64,000 bases of DNA from Caenimonas aquaedulcis (GCF_015831345.1 NZ_JADWYS010000001.1:3066618-3130617), one strand, 5' to 3'; shown: positions 38,150-46,515, numbered from the stretch's first letter. The notes: generated from the sequence alone by a model not told the origin. Made by a program: numbers and translations.

Positions 38150-40434
38150 GCACGGAGCGCCCGAAGGACGCCCTGCTGCGGGACGCCCTGCACACCTCGT
38201 CGGCCTTCCGCTGGGCGGTGGGCGTCGGCATCGCGGTGATCGTCGCGATCGGCATCGTGCTGATGTTCCTGCTCACGCAGGCCACCAACAACCGCGAGCT
38301 GTACGAGCGCAACTACGGCCGGCTCTTCATCCTCAACATGGTGGTGGCCGGCTTCCTGCTGCTGGTGCTGATCTGGGTGGGCGTGCGCCTCGCGTCGCGG
38401 CTGCGGCGCGGCAAGTTCGGCAGCCGCCTGCTCGTGAAGCTGGCGGCGATCTTCGCGCTGGTGGGCTTCATGCCGGGCGTGCTGATCTACGTGGTGTCCT
38501 ACCAGTTCGTGTCGCGCTCCATCGAAAGCTGGTTCGACGTGAAGGTGGAAGGCGCGCTCGACGCCGGCCTGAACCTCGGCCGCGCGACGCTCGATACGCT
38601 CGCCACCGAGCTCGCCAACAAGACCCGCGCGGCGGCGACGCAACTCGCCGACACGCCCGACATGTCCGCAGGGCTCGCGCTCGATCGCCTGCGCGAGCAG
38701 ATCCAGGCCACCGACGTGATCCTCTGGAGCGGCTCGGGCCAGCTCATCGCGAGCGCGGGGCAGTCGCGCTACCAGCTCAACCCCGAGCGGCCGTCGCCGC
38801 AGCAGCTCAAGAACGTGCGCGCGCAGCGCTCGCTCTCCATCGTCGAAGGCCTGGACGACCCGGGCGTGAACCCCGTCGGCAATGCGCGCGTGAAGGCGCT
38901 CGCCGTCGTGTCGCAGCCGAGCCTCGGCCTGATCGGCGAGCCGCGCGTGCTGCAGGTGACGCAGATCCTGCCGCCCACCCTGGTGGCCAACGCCGTCGCG
39001 GTGCAGGAAGCGAACCGCGAATACCAGGAGCGCGCGCTGGGGCGCGAGGGCTTGCGGCGCATGTACATCGGCACGCTGACGCTGAGCCTGTTCCTCGCGG
39101 TGTTCGGCGCGGTGCTGCTCGCGGTGATCCTGGGCAACCAGCTCGCGAAGCCGCTGCTGCTGCTCGCGGCCGGTGTGCGCGAGGTCGCTGCGGGCGACCT
39201 GTCGCCCAAACCGGCGATGCAGGGCAAGGACGAACTCGGCGGCCTCACGCGGTCCTTCGCGGAGATGACGCAGCAGCTCGCCGATGCGCGCGCCGCGGTA
39301 GACCAGAGCATGGGGCAGGTGAACGCCGCGCGCGCGCACCTGCAAACCATCCTGGACAACCTCACCGCGGGCGTGATCGTGCTCGACGAGGCGGGCAACA
39401 TCCAGTCCACCAACCCCGGCGCCACGCGCATCCTGCGCACGCCACTGGCCGGCTTCCAGGGCAAGCCGCTCGCGGAAGTGCCGGGGCTCGAAGCCTTCGG
39501 CGCGGCGGTGCAGCAGCAGTTCGACGACTACCTGCACGAGCGCAAGCAGCACGGGCTGGACCACTGGCAGCAATCTTTCGAACTCAATGCCGCGCAGCCG
39601 GGCTCCCCGCAAAACGCGGTGACGCTGGTCGCGCGCGGGGCGGAAATGCCCGGCGAGGCGCCGGGGCACAGCGCGCGGCTGCTGGTGTTCGACGACATCT
39701 CGGAAATCGTCTCCGCGCAGCGCGCGCAGGCCTGGGGCGAAGTCGCGCGGCGGCTCGCGCACGAGATCAAGAACCCGCTCACGCCGATCCAGCTCTCGGC
39801 CGAGCGCCTGGAGAAGAAACTCTCCGGCAAGGTGGGCGAAGCGGAACAGGCCGTGCTCACGAAGTCCGTGCAGACCATCGTGGACCAGGTCGACGCGATG
39901 AAGCGGCTCGTCAACGAATTCCGGGACTACGCGCGCCTGCCGGCGGCCGAGCTCAAGCCCGTGGACCTCAACCAATTGGTAACGGACGTGCTTCACTTGT
40001 ATGCGCGCGAGAGCGCGGACAGCACGTCCACGTCCGCCCATGTGCCCATCCGCATGGAGCTGGACCCGAAGTGCCCGCCGATCCTGGGCGACCTGCAGCA
40101 GCTGCGTCAGGTGATCCACAACCTGCTGCAGAACGCGCAGGACGCGACGGAGGGCGCCGCCGGTCCCGTGGTGCACGTGCGCACCCAGTGGAACCCCACC
40201 AGCCGCCGCGTGCGCCTGGTGGTGCAGGACACGGGCACGGGCTTTCCGGAGCACATCCTGAAGCGGGCGTTCGAGCCCTACGTGACGACCAAGGCGAAGG
40301 GCACCGGGCTGGGCCTGGCGGTGGTGAAGAAGATCGCGGATGAGCACGGTGCCCGGATCGACCTGAAAAACCGAGTGGAAGACGGCACCGTCCTGGGGGC
40401 CCAAGTGTCGCTATCATTCGCAGTTGCGGCGTAG
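38146..40434 (+). CDS. NtrY-like membrane sensor histidine kinase
   Basis: 762 residues. Three N-terminal transmembrane helices (about 23-45, 62-82, 100-120), a periplasmic sensor segment and a further helix near 308-335 precede HAMP (KPLLLLAAGVREVAAGDLSP). A PAS (LDNLTAGVIVLDEAGNIQST) and HisKA with His539 (RRLAHEIKNPLTPIQ) follow, then HATPase (NLLQNAQDATEG, DTGTGFPE, GTGLGLAVVKKI). GTG start overlapping the upstream stop. Partner regulator 21 bp downstream. The NtrY/NtrX family governs nitrogen or redox responses; the signal here is unknown. Confidence 0.9.
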   Translation: MSTERPKDALLRDALHTSSAFRWAVGVGIAVIVAIGIVLMFLLTQATNNRELYERNYGRLFILNMVVAGFLLLVLIWVGVRLASRLRRGKFGSRLLVKLAAIFALVGFMPGVLIYVVSYQFVSRSIESWFDVKVEGALDAGLNLGRATLDTLATELANKTRAAATQLADTPDMSAGLALDRLREQIQATDVILWSGSGQLIASAGQSRYQLNPERPSPQQLKNVRAQRSLSIVEGLDDPGVNPVGNARVKALAVVSQPSLGLIGEPRVLQVTQILPPTLVANAVAVQEANREYQERALGREGLRRMYIGTLTLSLFLAVFGAVLLAVILGNQLAKPLLLLAAGVREVAAGDLSPKPAMQGKDELGGLTRSFAEMTQQLADARAAVDQSMGQVNAARAHLQTILDNLTAGVIVLDEAGNIQSTNPGATRILRTPLAGFQGKPLAEVPGLEAFGAAVQQQFDDYLHERKQHGLDHWQQSFELNAAQPGSPQNAVTLVARGAEMPGEAPGHSARLLVFDDISEIVSAQRAQAWGEVARRLAHEIKNPLTPIQLSAERLEKKLSGKVGEAEQAVLTKSVQTIVDQVDAMKRLVNEFRDYARLPAAELKPVDLNQLVTDVLHLYARESADSTSTSAHVPIRMELDPKCPPILGDLQQLRQVIHNLLQNAQDATEGAAGPVVHVRTQWNPTSRRVRLVVQDTGTGFPEHILKRAFEPYVTTKAKGTGLGLAVVKKIADEHGARIDLKNRVEDGTVLGAQVSLSFAVAA

Positions 40435-40455
40435 CAACAGACCGCGGAAAGCTCA

Positions 40456-41148
40456 ATGGCAAACATACTGGTGGTGGACGACGAGCTGGGCATCCGGGAC
40501 CTGCTCTCCGAAATCCTGAACGACGAGGGCCACAACGTCGAATTGGCAGAAAACGCCGCCCAGGCCCGGGCCGCGAGAAACCGCTCACGCCCGGACCTCG
40601 TGCTGCTCGATATCTGGATGCCCGACACGGACGGCGTGACGCTCCTGAAGGAGTGGTCCACCAGCGGCTTGCTCAGCATGCCGGTGATCATGATGAGCGG
40701 CCACGCCACGATCGAGACGGCGGTGGAAGCCACCAAGATCGGCGCGCAGTCCTTCCTGGAAAAGCCGATCACGATGCAGAAGCTGCTGAAGGCGGTGGAA
40801 GCAGGCCTCACGCGCAACAGCGGCGCCGCCAGCGCACGCAAGCCCGGCATCGCCGGCGTGGCGGTGGCGCCGGTGGTGGAACTCACGGTGGAAGCAGCAA
40901 TGACAGGGGGGCAGAATCTGCCCCCCGTCGTCGAGATGGGCCCGCAGGCGCGGCAGCTTTTCGAGCTGGACAAGCCGTTGCGCGATGCGCGCGACGAGTT
41001 CGAGAAGTCGTACTTCGAGTTCCACCTGGCGAAGGAAGGCGGCTCGATGACGCGCGTGGCGGAGAAGACGGGGCTGGAGCGCACGCACCTGTATCGGAAG
41101 TTGAAGCAGTTGGGTGTGGACTTGTCGCGTGGGAAGCGCGGGGGCTAG
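40456..41148 (+). CDS. NtrX-like response regulator lacking the AAA+ domain
   Basis: 230 residues. The receiver has the acidic pair in ILVVDDELG, phospho-acceptor Asp52 in LVLLDIWMPDTDG, a Thr/Ser switch and Lys in FLEKPI. The C-terminal Fis-type helix-turn-helix is GGSMTRVAEKTGLERTHLYR. NtrX proteins normally have an AAA+ sigma-54 domain between these (about 450 residues total). Here a ~60-residue linker replaces it, so direct activation of sigma-54 polymerase is not expected. Pairs with the NtrY-like kinase. Confidence 0.9.
   Translation: MANILVVDDELGIRDLLSEILNDEGHNVELAENAAQARAARNRSRPDLVLLDIWMPDTDGVTLLKEWSTSGLLSMPVIMMSGHATIETAVEATKIGAQSFLEKPITMQKLLKAVEAGLTRNSGAASARKPGIAGVAVAPVVELTVEAAMTGGQNLPPVVEMGPQARQLFELDKPLRDARDEFEKSYFEFHLAKEGGSMTRVAEKTGLERTHLYRKLKQLGVDLSRGKRGG
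40906..40926. repeat. Perfect palindrome in the linker of the NtrX-like gene
   Basis: Ten-base arms GGGGGGCAGA (40906-40915) and TCTGCCCCCC (40917-40926) around a single A, inside the coding region between the receiver and Fis domains. It stays in frame (encoding roughly GGQNLPP). Confidence 0.7.
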
Positions 41149-41220
41149 CTAGCTCCGTCTCTTCGAGCCGAAGAGGGTTTGGAGTGGACCCCCTCCCTCC
41201 GCGAGATGACGTGCCTTTAC

Positions 41221-41255
41221 TCCCTCTCCCTCTGGGCGAGGGTTGGGGTGAGGGC
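41221..41255 (+). repeat. REP-like CCCTCTCCC...GGTGAGGG repeat
   Basis: Reads TCCCTCTCCCTCTGGGCGAG then GGTTGGGGTGAGGGC. This is the widespread intergenic palindromic unit with CCCTC and GAGGG ends found between genes in many GC-rich proteobacteria. Lies between the NtrX-like gene and tRNA-Phe. Confidence 0.7.
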
Positions 41256-41296
41256 ACCGGGTGCCACGATCCCCGTTAGATCTACTTTCCAGCTGC

Positions 41297-41302
41297 TATA
41301 AT
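41297..41302 (+). promoter_or_regulatory. -10 box of tRNA-Phe
   Basis: Perfect TATAAT 10 nt before the tRNA. A recognisable -35 is weak (TTAGAT at 41276-41281, 15-bp spacer). Confidence 0.6.
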
Positions 41303-41312
41303 CGCTGGCTCT

Positions 41313-41388
41313 GGCCCGGTAGCTCAGTTGGTAGAGCAGCGGATTGAAAATCCGCGTGTCGGTGGTTCGATTCCGCCCCAGGCCACCA
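41313..41388 (+). tRNA. tRNA-Phe (GAA), integration site of the 20-kb element
   Basis: 76 nt with encoded CCA. Acceptor GGCCCGG, anticodon GAA at 41346-41348, T-arm GGTGGTTCGATTCCGCC. From position 29 onward the gene is repeated at 61615, so the native 3' part was duplicated by integration and the gene stays functional. Confidence 0.96.
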
Positions 41389-41395
41389 GAATTCA
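41341..41395 (+). repeat. Left attachment site (attL)
   Basis: 55-bp direct repeat identical to 61615-61669, from the tRNA-Phe anticodon stem through CCA plus 7 bp (ending GAATTCA). Flanking bases differ on both sides. Confidence 0.95.
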
Positions 41396-41396
41396 T

Positions 41397-41431
41397 AAGG
41401 GTTAGCGATTAAGTGGTCGCTAACCCTTTTT
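41397..41431 (+). terminator. Element-encoded terminator now serving tRNA-Phe
   Basis: 12-bp perfect stem AAGGGTTAGCGA (41397-41408) with TCGCTAACCCTT (41417-41428), followed by five T. It lies just inside the element, replacing the chromosomal terminator displaced to 61672. Confidence 0.9.
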
Positions 41432-41511
41432 GGTTTCTGGCCGTCATGTAACTGGCGCTGTAAGCGCTTTTGAACGAATCAGCCGTAGAGCGATGTTCAA
41501 CCTTTGCGCTG

Positions 41512-42990
41512 ATGGCTAGGATGTACGCATCACAGAGCGGAGGCGAAGTGGGGCGCTGGCGTAAATCCAAGGCATCCAGGGGCGGCGGTGGTTACGACCA
41601 AAACCACGGGGTTGCTGGAGTTGTCTACATCCTTCAGAACGAGGGCTTCAAAGAGGGCTTCTACAAGCTCGGTTGCAGCCGTCATTCGGGGCATGCGCGC
41701 GCGGCCAACCTCAATGTCAACGCAAGCACAGGTGTGCCCGGTAGCTTCAAGTGCATCTTCGAGCAGCGCACCAGAGATTGCGGACGCGCCGAGCAACTCG
41801 TTTTCCAACGATTGCATGCACACAGAAAGGGTAAGTGGGGCCAAGAGTTCTTCGAGGTAGATCTCGACGTTGCGCGCCGCACGATCATCACCGTATGCGC
41901 CGAGGTGGACGCGACGCACGTCGTCGTCCAGCCGCCTCCGCCACCGCCGGCGAGGTTCATTTCACCCTCGGTCGTTTCGGTAAGTCAGGCGCCATATGTA
42001 CCGCCGGCCACACCGCCTCGGGGCAAGTCTTCGAGCAACGCTGGCACATGGATCTTCGGAGTTGTCTTCGTGGCCTTCGTAGTCTGGGTAAATCAGCCCA
42101 AGTCAAAGTCCAGTTCGTATACACCGCCCCCAGCGGCATACACAGTTTCGCCAGCACCAGCACCAGCACCATCGCCCCGTCCCGTCGCTGCTGTCGCACG
42201 CAGTCCGCAGGCCGAATACAAAGCGCCGCCAAAGCCGGCCACAGTTGAACAGGTCACTCCGCTTGCACTCACCGACCAGAACGCGCCGCCAGGGCAGGCA
42301 AGACACTTGTTCCCGGACCAAGCTCGCGCCCTCAATCGTGAGGAGTTGGCGTCCATTGAATCAGTCTGCTGGGACGCGAAGCACAGGCAGGGGCCAGGAG
42401 CGTATCGAGACTGCACGCAGAAGCATCGCGATTCCATTGCGGGCACAGAGGCCCCGAATCTCAGTGGGTTGAACCAAGTGGAGCAAGCTTCGATTCAGTC
42501 CGCCTGCTGGGACTCCAAGAACAGAGTGGGGCCGAAATCATACGGCGACTGCGTTCGACGGAACCTGCAGGAGCTTTCAGCCGCAGAGCGACCCGACACA
42601 CAGTCCCTCTCGGCGGCGGAACAGGCCTCCCTGAGTTCGGCGTGTTGGAGTGCAAAGCAGCAGGGACCCGCAACCTACTACAAGTGCGTTCGGGTCCAAA
42701 TGAACGCCATGGAAGGGCAAGGACGAGCGGACCTAAGTGGACTAAACGCCGCAGAGCGGCAGTCGGCCAACTCGGCCTGCTGGGACCAGAAGCAGCGAGG
42801 TCCGGCCAGTTTTCAGAAATGTCTCATCGCCAAAGTGAATGACGCCGAAGCCGTAGCGCCGGTCGATTTGTCAGGCCTGACGGCGGGCGAACGCCAATCG
42901 ATTGAGTCTGTGTGCTGGTCGGACAAAAACACCAAAGGTCCGGCCGCATACCGCCGGTGCTTGTCTCGTCATCTGGCGACATTGCGCTGA
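41512..42990 (+). CDS. GIY-YIG-like domain protein with transmembrane helix and five Cys repeats
   Basis: 492 residues from ATG 41512 (ATG 41521 and TTG 41470 are alternatives). Residues ~36-118 resemble the T5orf172/Mug113 branch of GIY-YIG nucleases (VVYILQNEGF...FYKLGCSR...AEQLVFQRLHAHRKGKWGQE). A Pro-rich stretch, one transmembrane helix (WIFGVVFVAFVVWV, ~177-194) and a second Pro/Ala linker follow. The C-terminus (~274-492) has five ~44-residue repeats of form LxxxExxSIxSxCW..K...GP..Y..C, each with two Cys. The arrangement suggests a cytosolic nuclease-like head tethered to a disulfide-capable exported tail. Function unknown; first cargo gene inside attL. Confidence 0.75.
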   Translation: MARMYASQSGGEVGRWRKSKASRGGGGYDQNHGVAGVVYILQNEGFKEGFYKLGCSRHSGHARAANLNVNASTGVPGSFKCIFEQRTRDCGRAEQLVFQRLHAHRKGKWGQEFFEVDLDVARRTIITVCAEVDATHVVVQPPPPPPARFISPSVVSVSQAPYVPPATPPRGKSSSNAGTWIFGVVFVAFVVWVNQPKSKSSSYTPPPAAYTVSPAPAPAPSPRPVAAVARSPQAEYKAPPKPATVEQVTPLALTDQNAPPGQARHLFPDQARALNREELASIESVCWDAKHRQGPGAYRDCTQKHRDSIAGTEAPNLSGLNQVEQASIQSACWDSKNRVGPKSYGDCVRRNLQELSAAERPDTQSLSAAEQASLSSACWSAKQQGPATYYKCVRVQMNAMEGQGRADLSGLNAAERQSANSACWDQKQRGPASFQKCLIAKVNDAEAVAPVDLSGLTAGERQSIESVCWSDKNTKGPAAYRRCLSRHLATLR

Positions 42991-43008
42991 ACTGCCTGGC
43001 AGGCCAGA

Positions 43009-43962
43009 TCACCGATGGTTGGGCCGCTCACGGCCGTAGATAGACGGCCGCTCAGTGACGACTCCGAAATATTCAGCCAGCCGGCGCCAGCCGTATTCGC
43101 CGATCCCTCGAACTCTCGTAGGGCCCCGCTTCGCCAGCCGTCGCAAATCACCGACTGTGGCTAGCCCGGCCCTCTGTGCGGCAGAGGCGACTGCGCCGAG
43201 CCAAGGCTCCAATTCCTGAATCGGTTGATTGTCGTCGGGTCGAGCGAGATGTTCGAGGGGAACAAGGTGATACCGCCATAGATCGAGCTGTTTCGGCGGT
43301 GGCTCGAAGTCCAGCCCGCTCTCGCGGAGCTTGGCAACAACGTGTTGGCCACCAGCCGTGCCGAACATCATCCCTAGGTCGCGCGGCGTCATTCGTCGGA
43401 GCTGCCCCACCGTTGTAATCCCCTTCGACATAAGGCGGCCGGAGATGACGGTCTTCAAATCAAGTTCAACGACATGATCCTGATCGTCGATATTTGCGAG
43501 CTTCTGCCCGGCGCGAACAGCCTTGGCCCGATCGTAGGCCCTTCGTTGGGCGTTCGCCGGCTTCCGAAAGTCCAAACCCACCGACCGCAGCATTTCGCGA
43601 ACCTTCACTACTGTGGACTGGCCTACATTCGGCACCTTCGCCAGCTCTGAGGCTTCGATATCCGAGAAGTCTTCGAGTGCGAATATGCGCATTTGCATGC
43701 ATGCGGCCACGGCAGCGAACCGCAGGCCTAGCTCCAGTATCGGGGTTGTCGGCGTGCATTGCAGCGGCGTCTTCTCGTTCACCGCTTTCTGGCGCCACAG
43801 AAACTCTTGGGGAGGCTGAAACGTGCGGCCGTTGGCCTGCGCGTCGGCCCGGAGCATCTTTTGTTCGTCAATCCAATGCCGAAGGGAGCGAACACAGTTC
43901 GTCAACTCGGCTTCTGGAACTTCGATGAAGTCAGCGAGCGACCGAATTTTCCGGGTTCGCAT
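43009..43962 (-). CDS. Protein with three RNA polymerase alpha-CTD-like (HhH) modules
   Basis: 317 residues from ATG 43962, two bases after the upstream gene's stop with an AGG 10 nt ahead; a longer frame to 44034 exists. Module 1 (~71-131) reads ALEDFSDIEASELAKVPNVG and STVVKVREMLRSVGLDF, closely like the alpha-CTD pattern of RpoA. Module 2 (~166-219) has GITTVGQLRRMTPRDL and VVAKLRESGLDF, and module 3 (~246-301) has GLATVGDLRRLAKRGP and RVRGIGEYGWRRLAEYFGV. A degenerate fourth may lie at the N-terminus (SLADFIEVPEAELTNCV). Alpha-CTDs bind UP-element DNA and activators, so DNA or transcription-factor binding is plausible. Probably cotranscribed with the next gene upstream. Confidence 0.7.
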   Translation of the reverse strand: MRTRKIRSLADFIEVPEAELTNCVRSLRHWIDEQKMLRADAQANGRTFQPPQEFLWRQKAVNEKTPLQCTPTTPILELGLRFAAVAACMQMRIFALEDFSDIEASELAKVPNVGQSTVVKVREMLRSVGLDFRKPANAQRRAYDRAKAVRAGQKLANIDDQDHVVELDLKTVISGRLMSKGITTVGQLRRMTPRDLGMMFGTAGGQHVVAKLRESGLDFEPPPKQLDLWRYHLVPLEHLARPDDNQPIQELEPWLGAVASAAQRAGLATVGDLRRLAKRGPTRVRGIGEYGWRRLAEYFGVVTERPSIYGRERPNHR

Positions 43963-43964
43963 CG

Positions 43965-44828
43965 CTAGCGCCTGGGAGACTTTGCCGCGGCCTCTATTCC
44001 AGCGGCAACCTTCTCGGGAAGGTTGTTCTTCCAAGCGTCCCGGATATCAAACGAGTGCAGAGGAATTCCCTTCTTTCGGCCTTTCGCTGCCGCGTAGAAC
44101 ACCCGCATTGATATGCGGCCTTTCCGGCGAGGGTCTGCGTAGATGATGAACTCGGCGTCCCCACTCTTTCCGGTGTGCAAATACGAGCGCCTGAGTCCAT
44201 CGACGTTGATCCGAAACCCGAGGGAGAACAGACGTTGTTCGGCCCACTTGATCGAAAACTCCTCGTCCCCAGTGGTTCGGGCAGGTGCCCACCAGTCTCC
44301 CTCCAGCAGCGCGGCGTCATCGGTTGGCCCGATGACATAGGAGACCTCAGTCTTCAGCCGCTGCGCCTTCTGCTTGACTTCCAATTCGCGGGCTTCGTCT
44401 TCCTTGGGTCCAAACTTCCTGTTCCAGGAGCCCTGCGCCATTTTTCGCGCGGCCTCCATTACGCTGCATTCGCGGGTGCGGCCGAATCCAACGAGGTGGC
44501 GTCGAAGGCCCTCCGGCAGGCTGTACCCCCTCTCGCTTGAGTAGAAGGACTGCGCTCCCGCGCGACAAAGAGGACAGTAGGCGCGCTGGCCCCAGCCTCG
44601 GTCTTCGTCAATGGGTATTGCCTTATCGATCACCTCTTCGGCCACCTCATTCGCCCACTGGTATGACTCACTCCTGGTCTCGCAGGAGTAGTGCGAACTG
44701 AGAAGGTCGTGAAACTCGTCCGGCGCGAGACTCACAATGGACTGGCGCGCCATAAACAACTCGTCTTCGAGCTGGCGCACTACGGGGTCAGGCTCAATGT
44801 GCGGTCGTGCGAAGCGTGGCATTGGCAT
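43965..44828 (-). CDS. Unrecognised protein with putative zinc site, upstream partner of the alpha-CTD-like gene
   Basis: 287 residues, no family recognised. Cys85, Cys88, His111 and Cys121 (YCPLCRAG ... GLRRHLVGFGRTRECSVM) have zinc-finger spacing. The N-terminal part is helical and acidic; the C-terminal half (FSIKWAEQRLFSLGFRINVD, GDAEFIIYADPRRKGRISMR) looks alpha/beta. No signal peptide or membrane segment. The stop TAG is 2 bp before the ATG of the alpha-CTD-like gene, so the two form a cassette read leftward. Codon use is less GC-biased than the core genes. Confidence 0.6.
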   Translation of the reverse strand: MPMPRFARPHIEPDPVVRQLEDELFMARQSIVSLAPDEFHDLLSSHYSCETRSESYQWANEVAEEVIDKAIPIDEDRGWGQRAYCPLCRAGAQSFYSSERGYSLPEGLRRHLVGFGRTRECSVMEAARKMAQGSWNRKFGPKEDEARELEVKQKAQRLKTEVSYVIGPTDDAALLEGDWWAPARTTGDEEFSIKWAEQRLFSLGFRINVDGLRRSYLHTGKSGDAEFIIYADPRRKGRISMRVFYAAAKGRKKGIPLHSFDIRDAWKNNLPEKVAAGIEAAAKSPRR

Positions 44829-44867
44829 ATCGGCTGCTATTGCTGCTAATCAGCTAATCTTGCAAGT

Positions 44868-45221
44868 ATGCCGAGTCGGCGCTATGGGTCAACGCAGATG
44901 ACTGAGTACTACGTTACAGCTTTCGTGTACTTCATTCAGCAAGGCGATCAGCCGCTGGTGAAAGTCGGCACGACCGTGGACCAGCCGGCCAAGCGCCTCG
45001 CGCAGCTACAGGTGGGCAACGGCTCGAAGCTGCGCTTGTTGGGCGCCATCGATATCCGAGCTGCGGGCGCGCATGCCGGGAACCGCATCGAATTCGCGAA
45101 GCTGGCGCGGGCAAGGGAGTCGGAAATTCACCGTGAATTTGCAGACGAGCGACTGAGTGGTGAGTGGTTCAAGCTATCTACCCGCGTGCTAGCGTTTATC
45201 GAGCAGGCCAAGAATTGCTGA
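44868..45221 (+). CDS. GIY-YIG-like small protein (T5orf172/Mug113 type)
   Basis: 117 residues from ATG 44868, or 107 from ATG 44898. VTAFVYFIQQGDQPLVKVGT, KRLAQLQVGNGSKLRLLGAI and ARESEIHREFADERLSGEWF are the strands, Arg-containing helix and acidic helix of the T5orf172 nuclease-like domain. It is divergent from the zinc/alpha-CTD-like cassette, 39 bp away, and is the second such domain within 3.5 kb. The target is unknown. Confidence 0.7.
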   Translation: MPSRRYGSTQMTEYYVTAFVYFIQQGDQPLVKVGTTVDQPAKRLAQLQVGNGSKLRLLGAIDIRAAGAHAGNRIEFAKLARARESEIHREFADERLSGEWFKLSTRVLAFIEQAKNC

Positions 45222-45253
45222 CTGGTAGCAGGTCGAGTTGAACGACTGCCTAG

Positions 45254-45580
45254 TCAATCTGCCGCTGGCACCGACTCGCGCGCCGGTGTACCGGCCAGGC
45301 GCTTCATCTTCCTGCACTCACGCACGTCGATGAAGGTCTTCCACTTGTGGTCCTCGTCCGAGATCCACTGCATATTGTGTGGCTTGTCCTCGCCGCCGTA
45401 GCAAAGGGGCCGAACGTGGTCCACGGCCCAACCTGGGCAAGCACCGGAGCTCCGGCCGGTGGCAGGGCAGGGATGCACTGCTCGAAACGCCCTGACCTCG
45501 GCGTGGCTGCGCTCAATTGGCTGTGCGGCCAACGTTGTCGCTAACAGCACCATCAAGACAATCAAGGGTCTAAGGTTCAT
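45254..45580 (-). CDS. Exported HNH endonuclease-like protein
   Basis: 108 residues. A hydrophobic N-terminal signal (LIVLMVLLATTLAAQP) precedes an HNH core: VDHVRPLCYGGEDKPHNMQW supplies the His, Asn and following helix, with Cys residues (HPCPATG, GACPGW, RECR) nearby. An exported HNH protein would act in the periplasm or outside. Similar short secreted HNH proteins occur in Burkholderiales islands; their role is unknown. Confidence 0.7.
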   Translation of the reverse strand: MNLRPLIVLMVLLATTLAAQPIERSHAEVRAFRAVHPCPATGRSSGACPGWAVDHVRPLCYGGEDKPHNMQWISDEDHKWKTFIDVRECRKMKRLAGTPARESVPAAD

Positions 45581-45897
45581 TCGGTCGTTTAACGGCCCGC
45601 TTTGATGGCGCCATCATCGCCTTCTTGGAAGACCGCCGTCGAGTCGTTGTTAGCTTCTCAGCCAAGTTCCGCTGGAGCAACGCAGGTCTCAGGCGGGCGA
45701 TTTCGGAGTGCCATGGCGGGTTGGATTTCTTCGTTTGCATGGGCGGAAGAATCCCACACGAAAGGCCTCAGTTCATCGGAACAAGTGCCGCCGGTTCGGT
45801 GACGTTCTTCACAGCCTTGCAGTGCGACCTAGATCCGCGCGGGCCTGACTTCGCGAGCTACATCTCAGCGCCTCGGCCTTGGTTTGCGCCCGAGGCC
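45581..45897. other. Stretch without a confident gene
   Basis: A plus-strand frame is open from before 45601 through ~45897 (FDGAIIAFLEDRRRVVVSFS...). It has no convincing start and runs on antisense into the ligase gene. It may be a 3'-truncated remnant; I do not call it a gene. Confidence 0.3.
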
Positions 45898-46515
45898 TTA
45901 CCGCTTGAAGCGCTCGGGCGGCACCGCGCCCGGCACCTTCACTTTTTGCCAGTCCGTAGACCTCACTCCCGGTTGATAGGGCGAGCCCAAGCGCTTGGCC
46001 ACCAGACCCTCCAGCTTCAGTTCCTTTGCGTGTTCGAACATCTGACGGCCGTGCTCGGCGTCGAAGTCGCCCACGAACAGCACCGAGGGCGGCGCGGGCG
46101 ACAGTAGGGCCTGCAGCATGGCCTTGCGCTGCTCGACGGCGGCGCCGATGAGGCTGCGGCCGTCCAGAGCCAAAAGGTCGAATGCGCAGTACACCACGGG
46201 GTCGGCGCCTTCGTACCAACGCCGGCGTCGCGCTCGGTCCTGCAGGCGGTTGAAGTCCGACCGCCCAAGATCGTCGAGCACGCACACTTCACCGTCGATG
46301 ACGTGTGGCCCGCCAGACAGGCGCTGCAGGCCGGCCACCAGTTCCGGGAACCACTTTGTTGCTAAAGCGCCGTTGCGCGTGCGTAGCTGAACATCACCTT
46401 TAGCGACGCCCGCCATAAGCCGATAGCCGTCCCATTTGATTTCATAGAACCAGCCTGGGCGGCCAAGCGGCGAGGGCTTGTCCTCGCAAAGGAGCATCGG
46501 GGCGGGCAGGATCAT
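45898..46515 (-). CDS. Minimal ATP-dependent DNA ligase (nucleotidyltransferase domain only)
   Basis: 205 residues. Adenylation Lys27 is in motif I EIKWDGYR; motif III is near YCAFDLLALDG, preceded by HVIDGEVCVLDD; motif IV is LEGLVAKR and motif V WQKVKV. It ends right after motif V, so the usual OB-fold domain is absent and it is LigD/ligase-like but truncated by family standards. Start ATG 46515 overlaps the stop of the gene upstream (ATGA). Repair or recombination role within the island is inference. Confidence 0.85.
   Translation of the reverse strand: MILPAPMLLCEDKPSPLGRPGWFYEIKWDGYRLMAGVAKGDVQLRTRNGALATKWFPELVAGLQRLSGGPHVIDGEVCVLDDLGRSDFNRLQDRARRRRWYEGADPVVYCAFDLLALDGRSLIGAAVEQRKAMLQALLSPAPPSVLFVGDFDAEHGRQMFEHAKELKLEGLVAKRLGSPYQPGVRSTDWQKVKVPGAVPPERFKR

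Noticed and set aside
45625..46107. Plus-strand frame beginning with TTG EDRRRVVVSFS
   Set aside because: No credible start, and the second half is antisense to the ligase gene.
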